DNA from: Marvania coccoides
Taxonomy: Eukaryota > Chlorophyta > Trebouxiophyceae > Chlorellales > Chlorellaceae
DNA: 64,000 nt
Assembly (NCBI GenBank): GCA_963854735.1
Contig: OY978109.1
Location: 620,001 to 684,000 of the forward strand
Direction: 5' to 3'
The number at the start of each line of letters is the position of its first letter. Positions within the stretch are counted from its first letter, which is position 1. The position numbers and the translations under genes are program-made. Positions 11,454 through 23,320 of this stretch are shown one piece after another. The notes under the pieces are model-generated. The model saw only the letters and a program-made list of their open reading frames with translations. It searched no databases and was not told the origin of the DNA.

Positions 11454-12346
11454 ATGGGGAAACAAAGTTGCTATTTGATCTTTGGGCTGCTGGCATTATC
11501 GACCTTAGAGCTTGCCAGCGCCGCTGTGGTCAGGGGATTTGCGATTTGTGAGTGAAATGGACATTGAAATGCGCAATGGGGCTGCAACACGGGCACGCGC
11601 TCACACGATGAAAACTCTCAATCCCCTTGATATAATCAGTTTGCTCGCACTCGACAGTTTCAGCGCTAGCTCCCTTCTAACTTCTTTCCCCTCTTTCTGT
11701 TCCCTCCCTGCAGCCAAGAAATGGGACTGGGCAGGTGTGTGCATTGAGGGTCTTTTCCAGATTTTTTCAACTCTCCGCCACCGGCCTGAACAATGTTATC
11801 TTCCCTTCTCCCTGCAGATAACGACTGTAATATCGATGAAGATGACCTACCAAACTTCTATGTGGGTCTTTCAAACCAATGCAAATTTCTTTTTTCCTCC
11901 GGAAAAATGCTGTCACATTTTTGTCGGTATAATTTTGCATTCTTTCTTACTTTCTTGACCTTTCTTTCTTTCAGGCTGCTATCTCACAAGCCCGCTGGGA
12001 TGAAGGAGGCGCCTGCGGCCGGTGCATTAAGATTAAGAGCCTTTCCGGCCGCGCCATGACCCGGGTTTACAAACTGAGGATTGTGGATGTCTGCAAACGC
12101 TGCCGCTCGGGTGACTTGGATCTTCCCGATGATACCATGGAGCTGATAGCTGGAGGGGGCGATAAGGCGCAGGTACGCACGCAAAACTGCACTTTATAAG
12201 CGATTTTTCGAAGATCGTTGTGCGTAAAACTCACTTTACTTTTTTCGCCCTTGCAGATTGTATGGAAGTGGACCGCGTGCAAGGTTGATACACGCAGCTA
12301 TTATCCGTCCGCGACGACTAGGGCAGGTCGGAAGCTTCTGGCATAG
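11454..12346 (+). CDS. Small secreted DPBB (expansin/barwin-like) protein
   Basis: Five exons, 11454-11547, 11714-11734, 11818-11861, 11975-12172 and 12257-12346, close to 148 aa. Exon 2 is only 21 nt. A signal peptide (MGKQSCYLIFGLLALSTLEL) leads into a double-psi beta-barrel: FYAAISQARWDEGGACGRC, then LRIVDVCKRCRSGDLDLPDD and IVWKWTAC. The order matches expansin domain 1 or plant natriuretic-peptide/EG45-like proteins. The expansin C-terminal cellulose-binding domain is missing. It probably acts in the cell wall or outside the cell. The catalytic aspartate of GH45 enzymes cannot be assigned, so enzymatic activity is not claimed. Confidence 0.82.
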
Positions 12347-13086
12347 AAAGGCGAAGCTCAGGCATGACCTACTAACCTGAATGGCATACTCTCTGACTTT
12401 TTTGTTTTCCAGCATAAACCCCTCTTTCGTTTACATACGCTACTCTTTCTGATGCATCATGCTCTTTGTTTTATTCCTACAAGAATTTTCTTTTTTCTCT
12501 CTTTTTCTCTATTTTGCTACGCTCCTGAGCTCTTTCTGACTTTTGGCGGTATTACTGGCTGCGATGTGCTATTCAACTGCGAAAGCTGTCGAAACCACCG
12601 ATGTTCCGGACTCTTTCTTCTTATCGTATGTCATATAAGCATTCTCATCCCGTCACACACAACTTATTTTTGCTCCTTTAATAGGCAAAGCGCTTCCCTG
12701 GTTCGGCGCCTTGCTGTGTTTCGAGCAACCCTCCTCTCTCGTGTTCACCACCCTCAACTGCCTTTGCTCCTTTGCCCGCCCCTGAAGATGCATTGCTTTT
12801 GTGCTTTTTTATAACGACAAGCAGTCGACATGCAGTTGTCCCCCGAATGAAGCATGCCCACACGCTCTACGTTTCTTTAAATCACTGGTTTATTTCCCCC
12901 TTTCCCGATTTGGTTGTTTCCCCCCTCTTAATTTTCTATGCATGACATGACGCGTTTTACGTGTTTACTTTCCCCCACAGCAACAGCGCAGCAATTTATA
13001 TCTTGCTGTTATATATGTAAATTACACATGTTCAAGCATTAATGTTCAAGCATCAAAACTAGAGAATGCGGTTAGCAGGGGTTCAA
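12347..13086. other. Pyrimidine-rich spacer
   Basis: The 3' flank of the DPBB gene meets the 3' end of the nucleotidase gene. T/C-rich with open frames but no protein-like composition or splice logic. No gene recognised. Confidence 0.5.
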
Positions 13087-15432
13087 TTAGCAAAAGGCAA
13101 TCGTGCTGTCGCTGCCTCCTCCCTCCAAAGCAGACAACCTTCGGCCAAACGTCGACGACCGAGATAGGCTACGAGCGGCGATCGTTCCATTATTCGCTGG
13201 AGGGTCCGCAGGCGCCCACCCTGGCACCTTTTGCCAGGACCCCGTTGAAGGCGAAATTTTTCTCACAGCCCCTGCTGCGCTCCACTCCGCTTCGCCACTC
13301 GCAATGCTGTCTGACAAATTGCCGCTCCTCCGCCGCGCCGTTGCCCACTCCTTCCTGCGCCTGCGCTCCAGCAGACCCCGCCGCAGCCGCAACACCGCTA
13401 CCACAATGGCCACCGCTGCCAATGCCCCCAGAATCCACGCCGCAACTTTACTAGCGACGTCACCCGCAACGGGGCGATGCCCGCTGCCCCCCCACCAGCT
13501 CAACCAGGAGCCGTCGCCGCCCCATGCCGCAGTCAATTTAAACGCCTCCGGCTGCCCCAGCTTCGCCAGGCGGTGGCCTTCCGCCAACGCGGCACCCAAC
13601 GTCCACCCTGCGGTGCCCTCTGCGATCTCCACCTGGCCGTCTTTTAAATTCAGGCCTGTGGACAGCAGTGAAGAGGTGTACCTCGCCCTAAAGCAGTACG
13701 TTTCCGGCGACAGCTCCCCGCCGTAGCGGGACTCCACTTCAGGCCACCGCAGCCCGCAGAAGGTGTCGCCGGCGGAGCGCAGCGCTGGCAGCCCGGCGGC
13801 GGGCGACACTCTGAAGAAATGAGCCACCACGAAAAACCCAGCCAACGCAACAAATCGCCCTTGGTTGGCGCCGGGCTGCGGCCCGTCTTCCAGCGCGCAG
13901 GGAGGGGCGCTGCAGTCGGCAGGGGCGGTAACGACGGCGGTGGCGAGTTCTGCGCAGGCAGCTGCGTCATAGCTGCCGACCAGCGTGAGAGCCTCAGGGT
14001 GCGGTGACTTGCCCCGTAGCGGCACGCGCTTGTACAGCTTGCGGTAGCCTGAGTGCAGGCAAGGGTGTTTAACTTCTGACACCTCCGGCAGTTGCCGCTG
14101 CCGCTGCTGTTGCGTTTCTAACAACGCTCTTCTGGTTGTTTCGACAGCGCCGTCCCCACCGCTGATTGCTGCCGCTTCCTCAGTTGCATCTCCATTTTTT
14201 TGGTGCTCCTCTACCTTTTGCTGATCCTCTGCCGCCGCTGCTGCTGCTGCCGCCTCCACTTCTTCCGCCGCATTTGCAGCTGCAGCTTCCTTGGCTCGCT
14301 GCTCTGCTGCCGCCGCTATCTCTCTGGCTTTATGCTCCTCTCGATCCCGCTCCCGCTGCTCCCTTTCTTCCTGCAGTTTTAATAGGCGGCGCTGCTCCGC
14401 TTCCAACAAAATAGTCACAGACCGCTCAAAAGCGTCGTCCAATCCAAAGTGATAGTGGGAGTGGGTCACCAACGAGTGCTGAGCGCCCATTAGCGACACG
14501 TTCACCACTGCAGCAGTCGGAAAGAAGAGGAATTCATGAGGAGAAAATGGAAGGAAACCATTGAAAGTTGTATTTCTGCCAAAAATACACCAAAACAACA
14601 GCCCGTCATTATTTCAGAAATTCATAAAGGTAGGAAGTTAGCTTTTTACCTCTAGATTTGCCTGGGGCTGCGTCCTTTTCAGGCGCAAATGTGACCTGCA
14701 GCGAGGATCCCCCCAAATCCAGCGTCCCCAGCGTGCTGTTGCTGCCCAGAGTGCCCGCCGCATGGTTCAGCGCCACCCACGCAAACACCCCTTCGTCCGC
14801 ACCCTCCATGACGCGCGCCCACGGACGGTCAAACCGAAATCCGGAGCTTCCCAACAGCTTCCTCGCTTCTTCCAGCACCCGCTCCCTGTCGGCCCCCCGC
14901 AGCTTCCGCAGCCCCGCCGTGCCCAGCAGAAACACGGGGGTGGAGGCCCACCTGCCACTGGGCACCACTGCCCGCGCCCACTCCAGAAGTGGCTCTAAGG
15001 CTTTCGGGCCTATTGATGTAGGAGAATCGGCGAATCTATCAAGGCCTGGCTCAGTTTCCACGCGCTTGTAGGCGCGGCGGCTATCCAGAGCACGGCGAGG
15101 GACCTTGTGAGGGGCTGCGTCGGGCGGGATCGCCTCCAGAGAGGGCAGAGCGCCGGCAGTGGCGGGGGGGCGCCATACAAAAGCGTTCATTCTGGTGCCT
15201 GAGCTGCCTGCGTCGATAACGAGCACGTATTGTGGGGCGGGAGTGAACACGCCGGCGGAATAGAACAGCGCGATCACCTGAAGAGAGGCGGGAGAAATAT
15301 TGGCGGGGGGGTCATGGGCAAAGGTGCAGCAAGGGACTGACGCAGAGATTTGGGGCTTACGATGAAGAGCGCGATGAATCCGACGAAGAATTGTCGGCTC
15401 TTGGATCCAGAGGCGAAAGATGCGGGAAACAT
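13087..15432 (-). CDS. Membrane GDA1/CD39 nucleoside phosphatase (apyrase) with coiled-coil insert
   Basis: Exons on the lower strand, 15432-15361, 15277-14650 and 14507-13087, give 706 aa. An N-terminal membrane helix (FFVGFIALFIVIALFYSAGV) precedes apyrase conserved region 1 (VLVIDAGSSGTRMNAFVW). Then come LLGTAGLRKL, DEGVFAWVALNHAAGTL and LGTLDLGGSSLQVTF. A second helix (WILGALAAVAIVVAVLRLRR) and a basic, serine-rich tail follow, so the enzyme has the two-anchor ENTPDase topology. The family hydrolyses NTP/NDP to NMP in the Golgi lumen or outside the cell. Between region 4 and HPCLHSGYRKL lies an insert of about 110 residues of Glu/Arg/Ala coiled coil (LLKLQEEREQRERDREEHK) that the family lacks. 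Confidence 0.9.
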
Positions 15433-15912
15433 GATCGTTCTCTGCGAAAAATGGGGGGGGTAGGGGGGATATGTTGCTGAGGGGAAGTTAGAAAAAAGAC
15501 GCAAAGGCGGGCCATGGCGACCGCTGGATCTCACCTTCAGGCCTTTACGCATCATTTACTGCCCACAAGGGCGGGAATTGTGTGCCCGGAGCAGCTAATT
15601 TGGAATCAGCTGCGTGCGATGGCAAATTGTCACCCGAGCAACGCCTTTAAGGCGTGATCTCCGGCATTGATGGGTGCAAAAAATCTACCTATCGCCATTT
15701 TATTGGCCGCAATCCAAGGTTTCTCCCTTGTGTGACATGCTCTCTCCTTTTCTTTTCGCAAATTTTTTCAAATTTTAAAAGTAAAACGGTGGTCGCTATG
15801 CCACATTTCTAAACTTGTTTAAATCTGTATTTCGATCAAACCACGCTGCACTGATCCCTCTTTGCGGCCCTGGCCAGTTTGGCCCCTGAACAAGTGAATT
15901 TAATAAATAACA
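15433..15912. promoter_or_regulatory. Head-to-head spacer (apyrase / FYR-U-box gene)
   Basis: 480 bp between two divergent start codons. It must hold both promoters and 5' UTRs. No clear TATA box or repeated motif was picked out. Confidence 0.4.
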
Positions 15913-18900
15913 ATGGCAACCAACGTAGAGCCCCAAGCTCCTCCCGCGGCCCCCGATGCTACCGATGGCAAGCCCAGCAATCAGGAGAACGAAGACCCCG
16001 GCGCGCCTGGGGTCTTGCACAGCATGTTCTACGAAGGCATCTCCAAAATCGAAAACCACAGGTGCGGGCGTTTTCCCTTGCAACCATCGGCTGTTCTCCA
16101 CACCTCTCCACACGCACTCCGCCCCCTTTCTCACTTCCCAACCCCCATTTGTTTTCTGAGCAGAACTGAGAACCTTTTCGAGTCCCTTGAGAAGCGGACC
16201 CTCACCGACGCTGAGCAGGCCGTCATCCAGGAGCGCGTGGCGCACCAACGCAAGATGTTCGAGGAGTTTGAGCGCCGCGAACAGGCGCGCAAGGTCCGCG
16301 AGCTCAAGGAAGTTTGTCCCGACATCACCGATGACGAGGCGTCCATGGCATTAGACATGTGCCGGGGACTAGAAGACGAGGCAGCCGCTGCGCTGACGTC
16401 AGACCCCAGTTTTTTGCGCCGGGTAAAGGCAGCGTGCGGCACGGGCCCCGCCGTCGCTGTCCCCACGGCCGGGCCTTCTCGGCAAACCCGGGGCGGTGGA
16501 GCTGGCCGTGGGGCATGGTCTGCCCGCCCATCTGGCCCCCGCCCGAAGCTCGTGGACCCCACCACGCTGGGAAACTCCGTTTTCGTGGGCTCCTTCCGCG
16601 GGAAAGGCTTCCAGGGCGCTTCCCGCGGCGCCAAGGCCCCCCGCGCGGCGCTGCCGCAGCAAGCCAACAACGATAGCAGCTCTGTGGAGGACCCTGCATT
16701 TGAGGCTGAGCGCGAGGGAGAGGGTGGCCTGGAAGAGGCACAGCAGCAGCAGGTGGAGGAGGAGGTGAGGGAGGAGACTCCTGAGGCAGAGCAGCAGGTG
16801 AGAGCTGACTGCGGCGGCGCTGGCAGCGGCGCTTCTGCTCCTGCTGGCTCTCCTACCCACACCGAGCCCCAGCAGTTTATGCTGGTGGCGGAGAACAGTG
16901 CGGGGGAGATGCGCCATCTGACGGAGTCGGAGGTGGCCAGAGTTATCAAGGTGGTCAAGGGAGATGGCACAGTCGCCCACGTCGAGGAAGGAGGCGGCGG
17001 TGCTGGCGCCGGTGGGGTCACTACCACCACCAACGCCATCAAAGTCAGCAGCGCCCCTGATTTTGAGCCTGCTGCGCCGCCGCCCAAGCGGGCGTCTCAG
17101 CGCAGGGCGGCGGCCACCGCCGCCGCTGCTGCCGCAGCGTTGCCTAGGGACAACTCTGGTTCGCTGGAGAGCGTGGTGGCGAAGTTATCTTGCATGGATG
17201 ACGAGGAGGCGGTGGCGTGGCTGGCTGGCATGGCGGCTTCCGCTGCGTCGGCGGCGCTGCAGGCGTTTGGGAGCGACAACCCTGAGAGAGCAGTGTACCT
17301 GCTGGAGGCGCTGGATGCAGCACAGCATGCGCAGCAGGATGAGCAAGAGGAGAAGGACCACGCAGCAGGGGTGCAAGAGGAGGCCATGGTGGATGCGCCT
17401 TCCCTTGCCCATCAGCAGCAGGAGGTTGCGGAGGAAGAGAAGGCGGCGGCAGTAAAGCCAAGCGAGGCTGAGCAGACCCCCAAACGCGCGCCCAAGCGCC
17501 CTGCAGCGGGTGAGGCTGCTGCGGAGGCTCCTGAACCTGCTGCGGAGGGCGACGAAGGGGAGGCTTCTGAGGGTGGGTGGGACAGCGAAGCAACGGTGAC
17601 CGAAGACCCTCGTGCAGCCTCTGGCGCTGGAAAGGAGGCGCCGCCCACCACCGCCAAGTCCCAGCCGTCCTCCCAGCGCCCCCAGCGCGCCGCCGCAAAG
17701 GCAGCTGTCAAGGCAAAATCTGCCGAAAACGGCGATGACGCCGACGACTCGGATTTTGAGCCTTCCTCTTCCAGGAAGAAAGCGGGACAAGAAAGGAGGG
17801 AGACCAAGCGCCGGAAGTCGTCGATTAACAACTCGCTGGAGGCGCAGATGGAGGCGGCGGCGGCTGCGGCCGCAGCTGGTGGCGATGAGGACCCCACCGC
17901 TGCTGCTGCTGCTGGTGCTGCGCCCATGCAGGTCGACGCCCCCACTGCTGGCGGTGGTGTTTTGCTGTCTCGGCGTTCCACGGCTGCAATCTCGTCCCGT
18001 GGGCACACCAACCGCGGCCGAGTCAAGCAGAAAAGCCACAAGAGCGCTGATCTGGTGGACGTGGGCACGCTGTCCACCGCCAAAGGTCAGTCAGTCAGTT
18101 TGTATCCATATCTTGATTACACTTGCATCAGCTCTTCCCTTCTGAAAGCTTTCTTCAGCAACATTAGCGCTCCCTCTGCTCCCCTACCCTTTTCAACTGC
18201 TGTTTTCCATCAGATTCATTTATGTTTTCCCGACGACAGACTTGCTTCAGTCTTGCAAATTTCGTATTGACTCTCTCTGCCCCATCATTTCCTTGATATA
18301 AGCCTTCATTTCTTTCTTTTTCACCGCAGGCTGGCACAACGCTGGCTACATCTTCCCCGACGGCTTCCAGTCGCGCACGCTGTTCCGCTCCTCCGTCGCG
18401 CTGGACCAGCTGTGCGTGCACGAGTGCTTCATCGTGGGCAAAGGCGGCGCGCACTGGCCACACCCCACCTTCAAGGTGGTGGCGTTGGACCGCCCCGACG
18501 AGCCCCTCGTCGCAAAGTCCTGCACCGGCTGTTGGACCCAGGTGCTGAAGCGCATCAACGCGGAGATCGAGGCGCGCCGCCGCGCGGGAGAAGACCTCCC
18601 GCCGCCCCCTAAAACCGCCATCGCCGGCCCTGAGTACTTCGGCCTGAACCAGCCGAATATCACTGAGGCGATTGAGGAGCTGGACACGGAGCGCGCGTGC
18701 ACGCTGTACTGGTCGGGCAAAGAGGACCGCCAGCGCGCCGCCGCGGGGCTGCCGGCTTCGGAAACTGCGCCCAAGGCCCCGAGGGCGCCTCGGGCGGGCA
18801 GCGGCAGCGGCGCAGGCGGGTCTGGGCCCAAACGCGGCGGCGGGCGGCGCCGCAAGAACGCCGGCGCCGGATCGGGGGGGATCTCGGACGAAGACGGCGG

Positions 18901-19252
18901 CCATGGCAGCGACGGTGACAACGATGAGACTCACTACGTGAGCAACCGGTGGAGCGCCATCGACCGCGCGGATCGCTACCGTCAGCGCCTCCAGGACAAC
19001 GGCGAAGACATCACGGGCATGGAAGTCGACCCCGACAACCCTTTACCTGATTTTATTGACCCTATTACGTTAGAACCCGTGGTCCGTCCCGCAATCTCAC
19101 CGTACGGCCACGTGATGGGGGCCGCCACGTGGCGCGCGGTGCTGGTGGAGAGCGGCAAGTGCCCATTCACCAAGCAGCCGCTGCGGTGGGAGCAGTGCCG
19201 CGTGCTGACGCTGAACAACATCGAAGCCTACCGCGAGAAAATCATTAGATAG
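15913..19252 (+). CDS. Chromatin-type protein with CUE-like, FYR and U-box domains
   Basis: Exons 15913-16061, 16164-18085 and 18330-19252 give 997 aa. An N-terminal helical region (residues 50-95) leads to a UBA/CUE-like segment (VCPDITDDEASMALDMCRGL). A long acidic, alanine- and proline-rich linker with Lys/Arg patches follows (residues 140-680). At 691-820 come FYRN and FYRC signatures (WHNAGYIFPDGFQSRTLF; CWTQVLKRI; GPEYFGL). The end (927-997) is a U-box: FIDPITLEPVVRPAISPYGH, CPFTKQPL, LTLNNIEAYREKI. U-boxes recruit ubiquitin E2 enzymes; FYR domains occur in chromatin proteins such as trithorax and JmjC factors. A nuclear E3 ligase acting on chromatin is the natural reading (inference). 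Intron 1 is 102 nt, stop-free and in frame. Confidence 0.82.
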
Positions 19253-19735
19253 AAAATATTGAGCGACCGAAGAGAGTATTTGTTAATTATTCTAGGTGAT
19301 GGTGGTGGCGGATTGAGACTTTCATCAACACCAATAACGTGATGTTAGTAGGTTAGTGGGCTTTTTTTCTTTTAAACATGAACAGAGAGCCAGGCAGCGT
19401 AAGCGTTGATAGGTAATTCCCTTTCTTCATAGCCGGCTCTTATTTATACTTCTTCATTCCCAAACCCTTTATTTCTTCCATCATTTATTCTTCAATCCTT
19501 GTGGCTGTGGAATTTGGTGGATATAACTCCGGCAGGTGGCTCTTATTTTTTATATTTCAACTTGTAACGTCCCCCGACCCTTCACCCCACCTACCTTTCT
19601 CAATCACGAATTACTGACTGTCGCTTAGTGCTTTACACAAGTGAGCGAACGCTTCCCGCCACGTCCTTCCATTCAAAAAAAGAAGGGAGATCAAATGAAA
19701 CAAGAAAAGCTACTACTCAAACGCTTTCACGATGT
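19253..19735. other. Convergent 3' spacer
   Basis: 3' flanks of the FYR/U-box gene and of eS10. AT-rich; no gene recognised. Confidence 0.5.
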
Positions 19736-20314
19736 TCACTCGCGGGGGGGAGCAGCGGAGCCACCACGGCCGAATCCACCGCGGAACTCGGGGCGGTACT
19801 CTCCGGGGGCGCCGGTCTTCTCGGACCGGTAGCCTCCGCGGTCGCCGCCGCGGTCGCCGCCGCGGAAGCCTCCCTCGCGGTCGCCGTCGCCGAAGCGGCG
19901 GGGAGGGCGGTCGCCGCGCGGGGGGCGGGAGTCGCGCTCCAGGGGGCGGGTGCTCTTCTTGAGGGTGGCGGGCACGATCTCGGAGGGCAGGTTGAGGTAC
20001 TCACGCAGGAACTCGATGCCGGAGTCGGTGAGGAACCAGTAGTAGTGGCGCCAGGCGTAACGCTCAGTCACATACTCCTTGGACTTCATGCTTTGCATGA
20101 GCTTGATCACCTCCAGGTTGGTCACGCTCTCAATCTCGGGGTGAGTGGGAGCGTTGAAGTCCTTCTCGGCGAACAGCACGCCCTCTGGATGAGAGAAATG
20201 GGGGAAAAGAGTGAGATTTTGGGGAATTTGGGGGAAAAGTTTGTCGAGGGTCAGCTCCTCACCCTTGAAGAGGTACTTGTAGACCTCGCGACGGTTCTTC
20301 TTGGAGATCAACAT
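19736..20314 (-). CDS. RPS10: 40S ribosomal protein eS10
   Basis: Lower-strand exons 20314-20263 and 20184-19736 give 166 aa. The sequence is a textbook eS10: [81 protein letters not shown] Gly/Arg/Asp-rich tail follows. The protein sits on the 40S head near the mRNA channel. The 78-nt intron is in frame and free of stops, so retention would insert 26 residues between FK and EGVLF. Splicing is inferred because the spliced form restores the universally conserved junction. Confidence 0.95.
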   Translation of the reverse strand: MLISKKNRREVYKYLFKGEELTLDKLFPQIPQNLTLFPHFSHPEGVLFAEKDFNAPTHPEIESVTNLEVIKLMQSMKSKEYVTERYAWRHYYWFLTDSGIEFLREYLNLPSEIVPATLKKSTRPLERDSRPPRGDRPPRRFGDGDREGGFRGGDRGGDRGGYRSEKTGAPGEYRPEFRGGFGRGGSAAPPRE

Positions 20315-20856
20315 GATTGCTCCTTGGTTATTGGTAGCTTATAAACGCGTCGGCACAATAAATTGGCCAACTCGATTCCCCGGACTGCAACGCACGGAAA
20401 CAAGTGAAAGTTTAATTATTGAACGGGATTGTGGTGATCATCAAGTGATGCTGAAAACATGCAAAGAAGTCAGTTTGGAAACATGAAAATGAAAATTCAA
20501 GAGATGGCTGCTGGCGGCGAAACAGCCAGCAGCGCCGATGGGCACGTGCTTCACTCACTCGCACACACAAGCGTCCGAAGAATAATGCAAAAGAGGGTGA
20601 ACAGATTGCGGCAGCGAGTTTTTGATGGCCCTCAACATGGTTTTCCCCGGTTTTGAAGTTTTGGTCGGTGGTGGCCAAATAGTGAATTTTTATCTACTAC
20701 GCCCATTGATTTTGCATATCTATTTTCAAGTGTTTGAGCTGCTGGAACTCGACCCGCTCTTTTCACGAAATTCCTTTATATTTTTTAATTATAAAGACTT
20801 CAATTTTTAATACAAGTTCATTTCCAACGTCCCTCGGGTCCCGCATATAAAGCACA
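20315..20856. promoter_or_regulatory. Head-to-head spacer (eS10 / PPAN)
   Basis: 542 bp between divergent starts of two ribosome-related genes. A TATA-like CATATAAAG lies about 15 bp before the PPAN start codon. Shared control of a ribosomal protein and a 60S assembly factor is plausible. Confidence 0.4.
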
Positions 20857-22833
20857 ATGGCAAAGACACGCAGGGTAAGCGCGCTGCATGCATATGTGCA
20901 TTATTAAATGCTGCAGTTCACTCAATTCCTGCATTTTTTGTGTTGCCACAGAGGAAGAAGAGGACGCACGTCACAGAGGCCGAGGACCCCGCCAAAAAGG
21001 GCCAGCCCAAGTCGTTCGTCGTGCGCAGAGGCCGGCATGCAGTGAGTAAAAGACCCAAGAAAAAATTATTTTCTCCGACCGAATTTTCCCCGCCCATCAT
21101 ATCTTAAAGCATCCATTTCCTTTTCTAAAACGCAATGCAGACGGTGCTCAAGGACCTCGAGAAGGACCTCCGCAAGCTGATGGCCCCCAACACCGCCCTC
21201 AATCTCAAGGAGTCTCGAAAGAACGTGCTTAAAGATTTCGTGCATGTGGCGGGCCCCCTGGGGGTCACCCACCTGCTGCTGCTGTCCGCCACCCACAATG
21301 CCGCATACCTGCGCGTGGCCAAGTCGCCGCGGGGACCCACGATCACCATGCGCATTCACGAGTGCGTATTTTTCATGAGTGCATTTTTTCATCACGCATT
21401 TTATTTTTATTTTTATTTTCTCCCTGAGGATGTATTTGACCCATCTCAATGTATCGCTCTGGTACCAAGCGGAGCTGATCGACTCTATTACCTAACTATC
21501 CACTTGCCAACTAACAATATTCGCTTTCTTTCTTTAGGTACGGCCTCATTCGCGACGTTCTTTCCACCCAGCAGCGCCCTCGCGCCCCCCAGTCTATGTG
21601 GCTGGCCCCCCCCCTGGTGGTCATGAACAACTTCAATGCCGCGGGCATCCCGCGTGAGGACTCTGAGCACCTCAAATTGGCCACCATTATGTTTCAAAAT
21701 ATGTTTCCTGCCATCAACGTGGCCACCACGAAACTTTCCTCCTGTCAGCGCGTGGTGCTGCTGGACTACGACGCAGAGTCGCGCAGGATCTCGATGCGGC
21801 ATTTCTCGGTGGCCGCCACCCCCACAGGTGCGAGCAGCAGCAGCAGCGAAACGAATTTTATTATAATTTAATCTCGCTCTTTCAGTTGGCAGTTCATATG
21901 ATGCCGAAAGCCTTCAGCTTTGCACATTTTTATTCATTTAATGAAAGACTCGCAAACACGTTAAATTCAAATATAATATGACATTATTGTTCTCACCGCC
22001 TTTCTGTTTTTTTTTCTCTTCCAGGCGTCTCAAAGAGCGTCAAGGCGCTGGTGGGCCGCAAGCCCCTCCCCGACATGGGCAAGCTCAAGGACGTATCGGA
22101 GCTGCTGTCGCGCAGCGGCTTCGGCAGCGAGAGTGAGGGTGAAGAGGCAGACGCCACTCGCGTCGATATTGAAGACGGGGCCGCTGGCGGCGGAAAATCC
22201 GGCGGCGGCGGGCCCAGGCAGAGCCGCATCCGCCTGTCGGAGGTGGGTCCTCGCCTGGAATTGGAAATTGTGAAGGTGGAGGAGGGGCTGTGTGGTGGGA
22301 AGGTGTTGTTTCACCGCTACGTGAAGAAAAACGCGGCGGAGGTGGCGGAGCAGCAAACAGAGGTGGAGAAGCGGCACGCGGAGCGGGAGAAGCGGCGGAA
22401 GGCGCAGGACGCCAACGTGGCGCGCAAAGCAGCGGAGAAGCGCCGGCGGGACGGCGCGGAGGCGGAGAAAGAGGCCGCGAAGAGCGGGAAGAAGCTCAAG
22501 GGCGGGAAGAGGAAGGAGTGGTGGGAGAAGAGGGAGGAGGGCGAAGGGGGAGGAGGAAGAAAGGAGGAAATGGATGATGACGCTGAGTGGTATCGCCAAG
22601 AAGTGGGTGAGGCCCCAGATGAGGAGTTCAGGTCTGCGTCGAGGCGCGGACCTGGCATCTACAGAGGCGGTGGGGGTGGCGGCAGCAGAGGCGGAGGGAG
22701 GTTTTCTGGAAGGAGCGGTGGCGGCCGTGGCGGCGGAGGAAGGGGGGATGGAGAGAAGAGGAGGGAGTCAAAAAGCAGGGTTCGGACGAAAGATGGCGGC
22801 GGCAAGGGGTCGTCGCACAAGACGAAAAAATGA
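20857..22833 (+). CDS. PPAN: Brix-domain ribosome biogenesis factor, Peter Pan/SSF1 type
   Basis: Five exons, 20857-20874 (18 nt), 20952-21041, 21141-21361, 21538-21827 and 22025-22833, give 475 aa. Start MAKTRRRKKRTHV, then SFVVRRGRHA, VLKDLEKDLRKLMAPNTA, ESRKNVLKDFVHVAGPLGVT, TITMRIHEYGLIRDV, LKLATIMFQNMFPAINV and RVVLLDYD match SSF1/SSF2/PPAN throughout the Brix domain (about 30-300). The C-terminal half is Lys/Glu-rich coiled coil and ends in Gly/Arg repeats with a basic tail. By homology it acts in the nucleolus in 27S pre-rRNA processing for the 60S subunit. It sits divergently next to eS10. Confidence 0.94.
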
Positions 22834-23150
22834 ATGATTAAACGCTGGTAGCAGCAATTTGGTTGAAGGGAAATTTTGCTTTGAAAAAAGAAGTTTGTAA
22901 TTTTTGCACACAGTCTTCGAATTCATCAGGTCTATAGAGGTCGATGTCTGAGGTCATATATTTTTACATGAAAAGTGTGAGCATCGTATCATTCAATGAT
23001 TCATTGTATCATTTTTCATTCCCACATGTTCATTTTCATTTTTCTTGAGATTGTGTAATGATGTGTATGGATAAATATATCCATACATGTATTGAGAGAT
23101 ACACCATTGGGGCCTTAGTTGCCCTTTTGTGCTGACTTTAAACCCTGTAC

Positions 23151-23283
23151 TTCATATCCTCAATATGCTCCTGAGGATAAATCATTACTCGTCTTATTTC
23201 TAAACAAAAATAAGATTTAAGAGACCCCAGGGGGAGGACGCCTGTAGTAGGTGCTCAGTTCCTACTCAAAGGTTTCCTATCGC
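23151..23283 (-). repeat. Dispersed repeat family, long copy 2
   Basis: Reverse-complement relative of 3775-3914. Shared blocks include CTTATTTCTAAACAAAAATA, AGATTTAAGAGACCCCAGGG and GGAGGACGCCTGTAGTAGGT. By eye the two copies agree at roughly nine positions in ten over more than 110 bp. Confidence 0.75.
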
Positions 23284-23320
23284 ACATGACATATCGAGTG
23301 TACCACAATTAAAGAAGTTA

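Noticed and set aside
12452..12814. Open frame of 120 codons downstream of the DPBB gene
   Set aside because: Pyrimidine-rich, no recognisable domain; looks like spacer.
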